Shown: positions 24,322-32,276 of the stretch, in pieces
How the letters are laid out: every line of letters begins with the position of its first letter
How positions within the stretch are numbered: position 1 is the stretch's first letter
NCBI GenBank assembly: GCA_964396055.1
Contig: CAYNDV010000008.1
Coordinates: 1 to 62,229, forward strand
Direction: 5' to 3'
From: CAYJPV01 sp964396055
GTDB lineage: Bacteria; Acidobacteriota; Vicinamibacteria; Vicinamibacterales; JAKQTR01
Length of the DNA: 62,229 nucleotides
Notes under the pieces: generated by a model
What the model was told of the DNA's origin: nothing
Seen by the model: the letters and a program-made list of their open reading frames with translations, nothing else
Databases searched by the model: none
Translations under genes and position numbers: made by a program

Positions 24322-27142
24322 GCCGGACACGCTCCGGACGCCGGCCGACCGTGGCGCTGACGATGCCGGGACGCCGCCTGTGCGCCGGCTCCTGGCCACC
24401 CACTACATCCTCTCGACGCCCTGGGGCACGTTTGGCGAACTGGCCACAGCGGCGTTCGCCTTGGCGGCAGCGTCGGGCGTGGCGGTCGCGATTCCCTTCG
24501 AGCCGGGAGACGCCTACGCCTCCGTCGCCGCCATGCTGGTGGCCAGTCCCGCGGCCACGTTCTTCCGCAACGTGCACTACTGGGCCGGGCAGGTCTGCCT
24601 CGTCCTGACGCTGCTGCACCTGTGGGACCACCTGCGCGCCCGCACCGAGCAGCGTGTCAGCCGCGGCGTCTGGCTCCGCCTCGCGCTCACCCTGCCGCTG
24701 CTGGCGTTCATCCTGCTGTCGGGCTTTCTGCTGCGCGGCGACGCCGATGCCCGGCAGGCCTTCCGCATCGTGACCGAGGCGACGGCGCAGGTGCCGCTGC
24801 TGGGGACCCTGGCAACCACGCTGATCTTCGGCGCGACCGAGCGCCTCGACGTCACCTACGTCCAGCACGCGGCCACCGCGACGATCCTCGTGTGGCTGTT
24901 CATCATCGAGCACACCAGGCGCGTCTGGCCCCGCCCGTCATCGTTCCTGGCGGTCCTGCTGGCCACAGGCGGGATCTCGCTGCTGGTGTCGCCGGGCCTC
25001 CATGACGGCCTCGATCCCATCATGAAGGGGCCGTGGTATTTCCTGGGCCTCCAGGAACTGCTGCACTGGACGCCGTGGCCCGTCGTGGTCGTCCTCGCCG
25101 GCGCGGCGGTCGTCGGGGCGATCGTCGCGATCCGATCCGCCCAACCGCGCACCGCCTCCTGGGTCAAGGGCTCGCTCCTGGCGCTGCTCGCGATGTACAC
25201 CGCCCTCTGCGGCGTGGGCGCGTTCCTGCGAGGCGAGAACTGGGCGTTCGCGCCGACGGTGCCGGCGGGGGCCGCGAACCTCCGGCTGGGATTCGTCTTC
25301 GGGCCGGGACCGGACGTGCCCCGGGAACTGCCGGTCGCAATGGAGCGGCCGGAAGGCTGTCTCGTGTGCCACGCCGGCGTGACGGGGCTCGGCAACGCGC
25401 ACCGGCCCGAGGCCGTCGGCTGCGCGTCGTGCCACGGGGGCGACCCGTTCACCCTCGACAAGGCGCGCGCGCACCGCAGGATGGAGGTCGTCGCGGGCAA
25501 CCTCGCTACTGCCCGGCTCCGCTGCGGACAATCCGCGTGTCATCCGTCGGTGATCCCCCGCGTCGAGCGATCCGTGATGACGACGATGAGCGGCATCATC
25601 GCCGTCAATCGGGCCGTGTTTGGTGAACCGCCCCCCGGCGCGGACGGCGGGTTGCCGCACGTGCTGCGCCTGGGCCGGACTCCCGCCGACACGCACCTGC
25701 GGCAGTTGTGCGCGTCGTGCCACGTCGGGGCCGCCAAGGACGCCCTGGGCCCCAACGACGAGAGCACACGCGGCGGCGGGTGCAACGCCTGTCACCTCGT
25801 CTACAGCCCGGCGGCCCTGGAAGCCCTGCAGCGCTACGAGCGCGACAAGGCCGGCGGTGCCGCGGAGGCGCCGACGGTGCACCCGGCGCTCTCGCTCGAC
25901 ATCGGCAACGGCCAGTGTTTCGGCTGCCACAGCCGGTCCGGCCGCATCTCGACGAGCTACGAGGGCTGGCACGAACTGCACGACCCGGCGGCGGAGGGAT
26001 ACGACCCGTCTCAGCCGTCGCCGTCCCGGTTCCGTGCGCTGGCGGACGAGCGGGTGTTCGGCCGGGTTCTGGCGGACGTGCACCAGGAAAAGGGCCTTGA
26101 CTGCATCGACTGCCACACCTCGAACGAGGTGATGGGCGACGGCGTGGCCCACGCGCGCAAGAGCGAACAGCTGAAGGTCGCGTGTGAGGACTGCCACGCC
26201 CTGCCCGGCACGTCGCTACCCGTGACGCCGGCCGCCGCGATCGATCCCGAGTCGCGGAAGATCCTCGGCGTCCGGCAGTGGCCGGGACCGGCGCCGAGCC
26301 ACTTCGCCCGGACGCCAGGCGGCGACGTGCTGGTCAACGTCGCGTTGGATGCAGGTGGCGTGCCCGTGATGATCAGGAAGCGGACGGGCGACCGCCGGCC
26401 TCTCAAGTCGGCGCTGCCCGTCTGTCTTGAGGGCCCGGGGCACGCCCGCTTGTCGTGCGGCAGTTGCCACACCGCGTGGGCGCCGCGCTGCCCGACGTGC
26501 CACACGTCGTTCGACGCCACCGCAGAGGCCTACGACTGGGTGGACGACGGGGACGTGCGGGGCGCGTGGAAGGAGCAGGCCGGGCGATTCACGGCCGATC
26601 TGCCGACGCTCGGTGTGCGGCGGCGGGAGGCCGGCGCAGGCGGCCGGCGCGAGGTGATCGACACCTTCGTGCCAGGCATGGTGTTGACCATCGATCGGCC
26701 CGCCGGCTCCGGCCGGCCGGCGGAGGCGGTGTTCCGGCGGCTCTACGCCCGCATGGAGCCCCACACGACGCGCCGCGAGGTCCGATCGTGCGTGTCGTGC
26801 CACAACGATCCGGTGGCCCTGGGATACGGACGCGGAGACCTGCGGTTCGAGCGGACGCCGGATGGCGGGCGGTGGCGTTTCTTACCCGCGGCGGCGTTGT
26901 CGCCGTACGACGGTCTGCCGGCTGACGCCTGGATTCCGTTTCTCGGGACACGGACGGGCATGCTGTCCACGCGTGACGACGTGCGACCGTTCACGGTGGA
27001 GGAGCAGCGGCGCATTCTCACCGTCGGGGCGTGCCTGACCTGCCACCAGCCGGACTCGCCGGTGATGCGGGATTCGGTGCGCGACTTCGCGGCACTGTTC
27101 ACGCGCCGGACGCGGCGCTGCCTGGCGCCGGTCTGGGACTGA
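24284..27142 (+). CDS. Cytochrome b fused to a dodecaheme c-type cytochrome domain
   Basis: 952 residues (ATG 24284; GTG 24311 is an alternative start). Residues 40-320 form a complete cytochrome b of b6f type. Heme ligands H98/H112 (spacing 14) and H195/H210 (spacing 15) match b6 exactly. The subunit IV-like part has KGPWYFLGLQELL in place of the Qo-site PEWY motif. After about 355 the chain is periplasmic and holds eleven CxxCH motifs plus one CX4CH (CGQSACH), from CLVCH near 359 to CLTCH near 917. Quinol oxidation by the overlapping Rieske protein and this b domain could feed electrons straight into the attached 12-heme wire. The b and c parts are one uninterrupted frame. Confidence 0.92.
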   Translation: MPPPADGSPVPPEPDTLRTPADRGADDAGTPPVRRLLATHYILSTPWGTFGELATAAFALAAASGVAVAIPFEPGDAYASVAAMLVASPAATFFRNVHYWAGQVCLVLTLLHLWDHLRARTEQRVSRGVWLRLALTLPLLAFILLSGFLLRGDADARQAFRIVTEATAQVPLLGTLATTLIFGATERLDVTYVQHAATATILVWLFIIEHTRRVWPRPSSFLAVLLATGGISLLVSPGLHDGLDPIMKGPWYFLGLQELLHWTPWPVVVVLAGAAVVGAIVAIRSAQPRTASWVKGSLLALLAMYTALCGVGAFLRGENWAFAPTVPAGAANLRLGFVFGPGPDVPRELPVAMERPEGCLVCHAGVTGLGNAHRPEAVGCASCHGGDPFTLDKARAHRRMEVVAGNLATARLRCGQSACHPSVIPRVERSVMTTMSGIIAVNRAVFGEPPPGADGGLPHVLRLGRTPADTHLRQLCASCHVGAAKDALGPNDESTRGGGCNACHLVYSPAALEALQRYERDKAGGAAEAPTVHPALSLDIGNGQCFGCHSRSGRISTSYEGWHELHDPAAEGYDPSQPSPSRFRALADERVFGRVLADVHQEKGLDCIDCHTSNEVMGDGVAHARKSEQLKVACEDCHALPGTSLPVTPAAAIDPESRKILGVRQWPGPAPSHFARTPGGDVLVNVALDAGGVPVMIRKRTGDRRPLKSALPVCLEGPGHARLSCGSCHTAWAPRCPTCHTSFDATAEAYDWVDDGDVRGAWKEQAGRFTADLPTLGVRRREAGAGGRREVIDTFVPGMVLTIDRPAGSGRPAEAVFRRLYARMEPHTTRREVRSCVSCHNDPVALGYGRGDLRFERTPDGGRWRFLPAAALSPYDGLPADAWIPFLGTRTGMLSTRDDVRPFTVEEQRRILTVGACLTCHQPDSPVMRDSVRDFAALFTRRTRRCLAPVWD

Positions 27143-27150
27143 CCTGGTCG

Positions 27151-27166
27151 GCCGGCGATCGCCGGC
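27151..27166. repeat. Perfect 16-bp palindrome GCCGGCGATCGCCGGC
   Basis: Lies nine bases after the stop of the cytochrome b/c gene and just before the larger inverted repeat at 27188. It could be part of the termination region or a protein site. Confidence 0.6.
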
Positions 27167-27187
27167 TGGCCGTCCCCGTACGCAAGG

Positions 27188-27230
27188 ATCCCCTGGCCGG
27201 GCGGCACGCCACGGTGCCCGGCCAGGGGAT
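27188..27230. terminator. Bidirectional terminator-like inverted repeat
   Basis: Perfect 15-bp arms, ATCCCCTGGCCGGGC and GCCCGGCCAGGGGAT, around a 13-base loop. It lies between the convergent cytochrome b/c and MtrB-like genes, 45 bases after one stop and 20 after the other. No T-run follows. Confidence 0.75.
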
Positions 27231-27250
27231 GAACGGCGGCGAGTCCCGCC

Positions 27251-27682
27251 CTAGAAGATGTAGTTCAACCCGACGTAGAAGCCCACGCGGCTGCCCGTCG
27301 TGTCGGAGAGGAACGGCTGCGAATCGTTCAGGTCGCCGAACGACAGCGTCGAGTTGATGAGCACGTTCTTCGACGCCCGCACGTTCACACCGACGGCCTG
27401 CGTGATGGTGCGGTAGTCGAGGTCCGAGAACCCCGCGAACGACGACGACATCAACGCGAAGTCGAGGGCGCCGGCGGGCGCCGCGGTGCCCGGGATGATG
27501 TTCGACGCATCGTAGACGAACGAGTTGATGCTGGCCTTGCCGCTGTTGTACATCGTGGTCGCGAAGACCTCGGCACGCGAGCCGGCGAGGAACTGCAGGT
27601 TGACGAACGCGGTCTGGGTTTCACCCTTGTAGCCGGCCTGATCGAGCACGGACCCCAACTGGGTCCCGGTGATGCCGCCCGC
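27251..27682 (-). pseudogene. C-terminal part of the MtrB/PioB-like porin, cut off by TGA
   Basis: This stretch continues the 27683-29431 frame after a single TGA at 27683-27685. It encodes 143 further codons with barrel strands (LQFLAGSRAEVFATTMYNSG, AVGVNVRASKNVLIN) and ends VGFYVGLNYIF, with the terminal Phe expected of an outer-membrane barrel. No frameshift is involved and the coding character is unbroken, so the stop looks recent, or is an assembly error. An internal ATG (27658) lacks a signal peptide and could not give a functional protein alone. Confidence 0.8.
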
Positions 27683-29431
27683 TCAACCACCGAAGTTGAG
27701 CGTGCTGAACACCGTATCCAGCGTGTCCTTCTGGTATCCCCAGCCTGCCGCCAGTGTGAACCGGTCGTTCGGAGCCACGTAGACTTCGACGCCGGGCATG
27801 TGGATCGCGTGGCTCCACGTCGAGTAGTTGAGCTCGTCGTTCTGCAGGTCGCGGTAGCGGTAGTGGCCCGACACCGTGAACTTCTGGGACGGCGCCCAGG
27901 TGGCGCTGCCCTCGACGAACAGGCTGTCGGTGGGATGCGCGCCGAGGTTGGCCATCCGCGAGTTGTACATCTCGAAGTACTGCAGGGACAGCGGGCCGAA
28001 GGGCAGCCCGCCTGGTGTGGGCGACGTCTGCAGGATCGCCGGCTTCGCCGCGTGGATGTTGGCGAAGGGGTCCGTCGTCATCGCCTGCTCGTAGCGCGCC
28101 CGCAGGCTCGTGGCCTTGTTGGGGCGGAAGTACGCCGACGCCTTGAAGGTGTTCGTCGTCGTCTTCTCGACGTGGAAGTGCTCGCGCTCGATCGCCTCGT
28201 ACTCGTAGCCGAGGTTGATCGACGACCGCCTGCCCGGGCGGAACGCCAGTTCGAGGGCCATCTCTGTCGGGCTCCGGGTGGCGCTCGACTCGGTGTAGTA
28301 GTCGAGCGGCAGCATCCCGGGGTACTGCTGGGCGTAGGTCAGGCCCGCGGCCGGGCCGGCCGGCGCGACGGGCTCCACGACGTCCACGAAGACGCTCTCA
28401 GTTTCGATCTCGTACTTGCGGAAGAAGCCCTTCACGAAGGCCTTCTTTCCCAGCGGGATCGTCACCCTGGCGTGCCCGCCGGTGAAGTCCGCGCCGATGC
28501 CCGAGTTGTCGTTCTCGGAGCGGGCGTGGGTGAAGTTGCCCGAGATCGCGCCGCTGCCGGGGAACGCGTAGGCAGCCCGCACGGTGCTGGTGCGCTTGGT
28601 CTGGCGCGGCACCAGGTCGAAGGGCAGCGCGCCGTTGTTGTCGTCGTACTGCACGCGGCTCACGAAGACGTCGAGCAGCGTCACCGGGTGCACGGCGTTG
28701 TCGTAGGTGTTGGTGGGCGTCGCGCCGTTCTCCTCGAACGTCCGGTTCTCGAAGGTGTAGTCCATCGTGAACCGGCCCGCGCTCACCCGCGCGCCGGCGG
28801 CCAGCGTATTCGTGGTCTGGTCCATCACGCGGCCCACCGACTCGATGTGGCAGTTCGCGCAGTGGGACATCGTCAGGCCCTGGTGCACGCCGTCGCGCAT
28901 GATCATCTTGTGGCTGGCGAAGAGCTGGACGTTCTTCGTGGCCGCCACCGTGACGTCGGTGTTCAGGATGCCGTTCGTGGAGCTGTACTCCGCGCCCGGG
29001 TCGTGGTCCGTGGCCCGCACGACGAAGTTGCCGATGCCCGCCCCGACGTAGTCGAGGGGATCGTGGTCCAGCCGGTGCAGGAACCGGTCGAAGGTCACTG
29101 AGGCCTTCACCCGGCCGCCGCCAGCCGACAGGTACGCGCCGTACTGCTGGTCGCGGCTGTCGCCACCGTGCGACGCCACCAGGTCGTACTTCAACGTGCC
29201 GTTGTTACCCCAGAACTGGGCGCCGAAGGCCGGCAGCGTGCCGTCCTTGGCAACCTCGTACTCGTTGAGACGGTTCTGGGTGCCGTCGTTGCTGCCGACC
29301 GTGGCGCCGACGGTGACGGCCCCCTCGGTCTTCGGCTGAGGCGCTTGCGCGAGGGCGCTGCCCGACAGGGCGGCGACCAGGGCCAGGCTCAGCGTCAGGG
29401 TCTGTGCGAGACGCGTGTTCATGGTGGTCAC
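27683..29431 (-). CDS. MtrB/PioB-family outer-membrane porin of a porin-cytochrome conduit (truncated by TGA)
   Basis: 582 residues to the TGA; about 726 codons if read through, which fits the family. A Sec signal peptide ends at ALAQA. Repeated barrel strands with aromatic girdles follow (KYDLVASHGG, SVTFDRFLHRLDHD, FTMDYTFENRTF). In conduits of this type the barrel encloses the decaheme cytochrome so electrons cross the outer membrane. A CANCH motif at 191-195 could bind one c-type heme, unusual inside a barrel chain. It follows the decaheme gene by 4 bases, so the two are coexpressed. The stop removes the last strands and the C-terminal Phe, which would probably block folding. Confidence 0.88.
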   Translation of the reverse strand: MTTMNTRLAQTLTLSLALVAALSGSALAQAPQPKTEGAVTVGATVGSNDGTQNRLNEYEVAKDGTLPAFGAQFWGNNGTLKYDLVASHGGDSRDQQYGAYLSAGGGRVKASVTFDRFLHRLDHDPLDYVGAGIGNFVVRATDHDPGAEYSSTNGILNTDVTVAATKNVQLFASHKMIMRDGVHQGLTMSHCANCHIESVGRVMDQTTNTLAAGARVSAGRFTMDYTFENRTFEENGATPTNTYDNAVHPVTLLDVFVSRVQYDDNNGALPFDLVPRQTKRTSTVRAAYAFPGSGAISGNFTHARSENDNSGIGADFTGGHARVTIPLGKKAFVKGFFRKYEIETESVFVDVVEPVAPAGPAAGLTYAQQYPGMLPLDYYTESSATRSPTEMALELAFRPGRRSSINLGYEYEAIEREHFHVEKTTTNTFKASAYFRPNKATSLRARYEQAMTTDPFANIHAAKPAILQTSPTPGGLPFGPLSLQYFEMYNSRMANLGAHPTDSLFVEGSATWAPSQKFTVSGHYRYRDLQNDELNYSTWSHAIHMPGVEVYVAPNDRFTLAAGWGYQKDTLDTVFSTLNFGG

Positions 29432-29435
29432 CTCG

Positions 29436-30431
29436 TTATCGGGTAAAGGCCTTGCCCTTGCCGGTCACGCCCTGCGACGGCAGGTCGGAGCCGTGCACCT
29501 TGAAGTGGCAGTTCGTGCAGCGCGTGTTGTACGCCTGCATGAAGCCGGTGGCGCCGCCCGTGTTTGCGATCAGGCCCGCCGACGGGCTCAGGTACGGTGT
29601 CGTCTGGCCGACGCGCGCCGCGTGGAAGTGCATCTCGTGGCACTGCAGGCAGAGGAACGGCTCGTTCTGCTTCAGCATGTTGTTGGCCATCGCCCCGTGG
29701 GGGTCGTGGCACGTCATGCAGCTCTCCTCCACCGGCGCGTGCTCGAAGATGAACGGCCCCTGGTGCTGGGTGTGGCACGACAGGCACAGGTCGTTCGCCC
29801 GCTCCGTGGTCTTGACCGACTTGATGCCGCCGCCGTGCGACTCGTGGCACGAGCTGCAGCTCATCCGGCCCTCGCGGATCGGATGGCGCGACTGCGACAT
29901 GAGCTTGGTGCGGATCTGCTGGTGGCAGCCGAGGCACAGTTCGGTCTGCGGCTTGGACAACGAGCCGCGCGCCGCCGGCGCCGTCGCGTGCGACACGGCG
30001 AAGCCTTCGGCCTTCTGGAGCATCCCGCTGATCTGCCGCGACTGGTGAATCCGATGGCAGTCCGTGCAGGTGACGCCGGACATCTGGTGGGCGCTGCCCG
30101 CCCATTCCATGGCGTGCCCCGTACGATGGCAGCTCAGGCAGGCTTGCGCCGCCTCGCTGTCCGACAGGTTCTTGAACGAGCGGATACCTTCGGCGCCGCC
30201 TCCGGCCTCGGCATGCTTACTGCCGGGACCGTGACACGCCTCGCAGGCCGCGTACTCGGTCCCGCCGTCCTTGAGGACCAGTTCGCTGTGCGCCGAGCGG
30301 TCGAACTGCGCCGTCACCTCCTGGTGACAGCCGGCGCAGGTATCCTTCCCGGCTGCCGTGGCGGCCTGCTGGGGCGCCTGGGGCCCCAGCACCGTCACCG
30401 CGGCAATCAATAATCCGTGAATGAGTTCCAT
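29436..30431 (-). CDS. Periplasmic decaheme c-type cytochrome (MtrA/DmsE family)
   Basis: 331 residues, ATG 30431 with GGAGGGG eight bases upstream. Signal peptide (MELIHGLLIAAVTVLG), then ten CxxCH motifs: CAGCH, CEACH, CLSCH, CTDCH, CLGCH, CSSCH, CLSCH, CMTCH, CLQCH and CTNCH. Size, heme number and partner gene match DmsE/MtrA/PioA proteins that sit inside the MtrB barrel and carry electrons across the outer membrane. No extracellular terminal cytochrome (MtrC/OmcA type) is encoded in the window. A sigma-54 promoter and enhancer-like palindromes lie upstream. Confidence 0.95.
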   Translation of the reverse strand: MELIHGLLIAAVTVLGPQAPQQAATAAGKDTCAGCHQEVTAQFDRSAHSELVLKDGGTEYAACEACHGPGSKHAEAGGGAEGIRSFKNLSDSEAAQACLSCHRTGHAMEWAGSAHQMSGVTCTDCHRIHQSRQISGMLQKAEGFAVSHATAPAARGSLSKPQTELCLGCHQQIRTKLMSQSRHPIREGRMSCSSCHESHGGGIKSVKTTERANDLCLSCHTQHQGPFIFEHAPVEESCMTCHDPHGAMANNMLKQNEPFLCLQCHEMHFHAARVGQTTPYLSPSAGLIANTGGATGFMQAYNTRCTNCHFKVHGSDLPSQGVTGKGKAFTR

Positions 30432-30504
30432 CGTCTGCCCCTCCGGGGCGATGACAGGGTTGACACGACAGACCGGCCGGACAGGCTGGTCCGAGTCCAG
30501 ACAG

Positions 30505-30520
30505 GGCAAGGCTCGTGCCG
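30505..30520 (-). promoter_or_regulatory. Sigma-54 promoter of the decaheme/porin operon
   Basis: On the minus strand CGGCACG-AGCC-TTGCC. It matches the -24/-12 consensus TGGCACG-N4-TTGCA except at the first and last bases. The essential GG and GC are separated by exactly ten bases. Predicted transcription start is near 30494, giving a leader of about 64 bases. Confidence 0.75.
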
Positions 30521-30636
30521 TCAGGCCCGGTGCGGGACGGAACGGCTGAAATCCTGATAGTTGTTTATTTACAGTTGTTTACGGACAGAGACTCGGGATC
30601 GAGATCGCAGAGAGCGGCTGGCTGGTCCGTCGGATT

Positions 30637-30690
30637 GACAGTTTGTCTCAGTGTCAGCGCCAGACGAGGCCACAACCAGGACAAGTTGTC
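30637..30690. promoter_or_regulatory. Two enhancer-like palindromes GACA-N3-TGTC
   Basis: GACA-GTT-TGTC at 30637-30647 and GACA-AGT-TGTC at 30680-30690, with centres about 150 and 190 bp upstream of the predicted start. This is the usual distance for dimers of an NtrC-type activator. Confidence 0.55.
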
Positions 30691-30815
30691 ACTTTCAACG
30701 TCGGCGCGCTCGTATTCTGGCGCCAGGACCCCCTGAGGCGTAGGGGTCTTCAACGCGAACGGGCCCCGCGCAAGGGATCACGGCCCGATCCGGGTCAACG
30801 TTCGTCAGCGGAGGC

Positions 30816-30830
30816 GTGACAATCTGTCAC
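30816..30830. promoter_or_regulatory. Enhancer-like palindrome GTGACA-ATC-TGTCAC
   Basis: Perfect 6-bp arms around three bases, overlapping the stop codon of the aminotransferase gene and about 330 bp upstream of the decaheme transcription start. It is the strongest copy of the GACA-N3-TGTC motif. Confidence 0.55.
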
Positions 30831-32152
30831 ACGGACCGGTGGTCCTGATGGAATCGGGCCAGGCGTTCTCGGAGCGCGGGGAACTGCTCCCGCTGGATCA
30901 GGGACGTGCAGGCGCGGAGACCCTCGGTCCGCAGGCTGCCGGTGGTCCCGAGCGCAATCGCGCTGACGCCGTAGTAGACCAGTTCCCGCAGGAGTTCCTC
31001 GCCGCTCAGCCCTGGGTAGGAGAAGGTGAAGTAGAAGCCGTCGGCGATGGGCTCCTCGAGATCCTTGTCATAGACGATGCGGAAGCCGTTCTCGGTGAAG
31101 ATCCGCTTCATCTCCCGGGCCTTCTCGCCGTAGTCGCGCACGCCGGCGATATAGTCGTACTCGCCGTCGTTGACCGCCTTCAGGATTGCCGCCAGGGCGT
31201 ACTGGGCCGAGTGGGACGTGCCGGACGAGAGCGCGTAGATCGATCCGAAGACCAGGGCGTAGCCCAGCTGGTCGGACGGATAGTACCGCTTCAGGTCGGG
31301 CGCCCGGGTATTCCAGATCGCGTCGGACACGACGAGCATGCCGATGCGCTCGCCCGCGTAGCTGAACACCTTCGAGCTCGAGATGAGCAGCACGAACCGG
31401 TCCGTGTGGTGCGCGACGCTCGGCTGGAACGGGGGCTGCCCCGGGTGCGAGTAGTCGCGCCTGAAGTCCATGCCGAAGTACGCCAGGTCCTCGATCACCA
31501 CCGCCCCGTACTGGTCGGCGAGGGAGGCAATCGTCTTCAGCTCATCCTCGGTGAAGCAGATCCACGACGGGTTGTTGGGGTTCGAGTAGAGAATCGACGA
31601 GACCTTGCCCGTGTCGAGGTGGCTCTTGAGCTTGTCGTACAGCTTCGGCCCCCGGTAGTCGTAGACGTCGAAGCTCATGTAGTCGTGGCCGAGGATGCGG
31701 CACTGCTGCTTCTGGACCGGGAAGCCCGGATCGATGAACAGCGTGCCCTCGCGATGCGCCCACATCCGGTTGATCGTCATGAAGCACGCCATGGCGCCCA
31801 TCATCGATCCCACGGTGGGCAGGCAGTGCTCGGGATCCACCGCGACGTTGAGGAACTGCTTCACGAAGCGGGCGATTTCGGCCTTGAGCGGCGCCACGCC
31901 CTGGATATCGGGGTACACGGCGGCCACGCCGCGCCGCAGCGCGGCAATCTGGGCCTCGACGGCAATCGGGTTGGGCGGCAGGCCGGGGATGCCCATCTCC
32001 ATGCGCACGTACCGCTCCCCCGAGGCGCGTTCGATGTCGTCGATGAGCTTCTTGATCTCGCGGATCGAGGCCTTCGAGAGGCTCTGGAGGCCCGAGTCCT
32101 CTATCGCGCGGGTGACGAGGTCGGCGTTGACGGGTGTCTGTCGTGTGGTCAC
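30827..32152 (-). CDS. Class I/II PLP-dependent aminotransferase
   Basis: 441 residues from GTG 32152, chosen for the GAAGGG site upstream. Aspartate aminotransferase fold I. Substrate loop YSNPNNPSWICFTEDEL, the PLP-contact Asp/Tyr region VVIEDLAYFGMDFR, and the Schiff-base lysine in LLISSSKVFSYAGERIGML followed by the phosphate-binding Arg. The N-terminal YPDIQGVAPLKAEIARF block is typical of the family. The amino donor and acceptor cannot be read from motifs. It is alone on its transcript, with an MFS gene upstream. Confidence 0.88.
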   Translation of the reverse strand: MTTRQTPVNADLVTRAIEDSGLQSLSKASIREIKKLIDDIERASGERYVRMEMGIPGLPPNPIAVEAQIAALRRGVAAVYPDIQGVAPLKAEIARFVKQFLNVAVDPEHCLPTVGSMMGAMACFMTINRMWAHREGTLFIDPGFPVQKQQCRILGHDYMSFDVYDYRGPKLYDKLKSHLDTGKVSSILYSNPNNPSWICFTEDELKTIASLADQYGAVVIEDLAYFGMDFRRDYSHPGQPPFQPSVAHHTDRFVLLISSSKVFSYAGERIGMLVVSDAIWNTRAPDLKRYYPSDQLGYALVFGSIYALSSGTSHSAQYALAAILKAVNDGEYDYIAGVRDYGEKAREMKRIFTENGFRIVYDKDLEEPIADGFYFTFSYPGLSGEELLRELVYYGVSAIALGTTGSLRTEGLRACTSLIQREQFPALRERLARFHQDHRSV

Positions 32153-32276
32153 GATGCCCTTCCCAGATGAAGTGTCGTCGTGTCTGTCCGGCGGCCGCGG
32201 CTGCCGGGAGGGGCGAACACGGCTGGCAGTCCTGATTCTGTCACCAAGCCTCGCGCCGAGACAACGGCCCGCGGGG

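Larger units (their letters stand above)
30432..30815 (-). promoter_or_regulatory. Upstream control region of the decaheme/porin operon
   Basis: 384 bp with no gene. From the start codon outward it holds a ~64-base leader, a sigma-54 promoter (30505-30520), AT-rich direct repeats (AGTTGTTTA at 30559-30567 and 30573-30581, period 14), and palindromes at 30637, 30680 and 30816. TATCAG-N4-TCA near 30545-30558 (minus strand) is one base from an IHF site. The order promoter, bend region, enhancers is that of a regulated sigma-54 promoter. GC content is visibly lower than in the flanks. Confidence 0.7.

Noticed and set aside
27650..27690. The TGA in the porin gene as a selenocysteine codon, with a GGACCC/GGGUCC hairpin downstream
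   Set aside because: The stem begins 16 bases after the TGA and its loop lacks a clear SECIS GGU. A barrel strand is an unlikely place for selenocysteine, and no selenocysteine machinery is visible.
30816..30830. GTGACAATCTGTCAC as a CRP or FNR site
   Set aside because: GTGA and TCAC are seven bases apart, not six as in CRP sites, and the arms do not match FNR TTGAT/ATCAA. It fits better with the other GACA-N3-TGTC copies.
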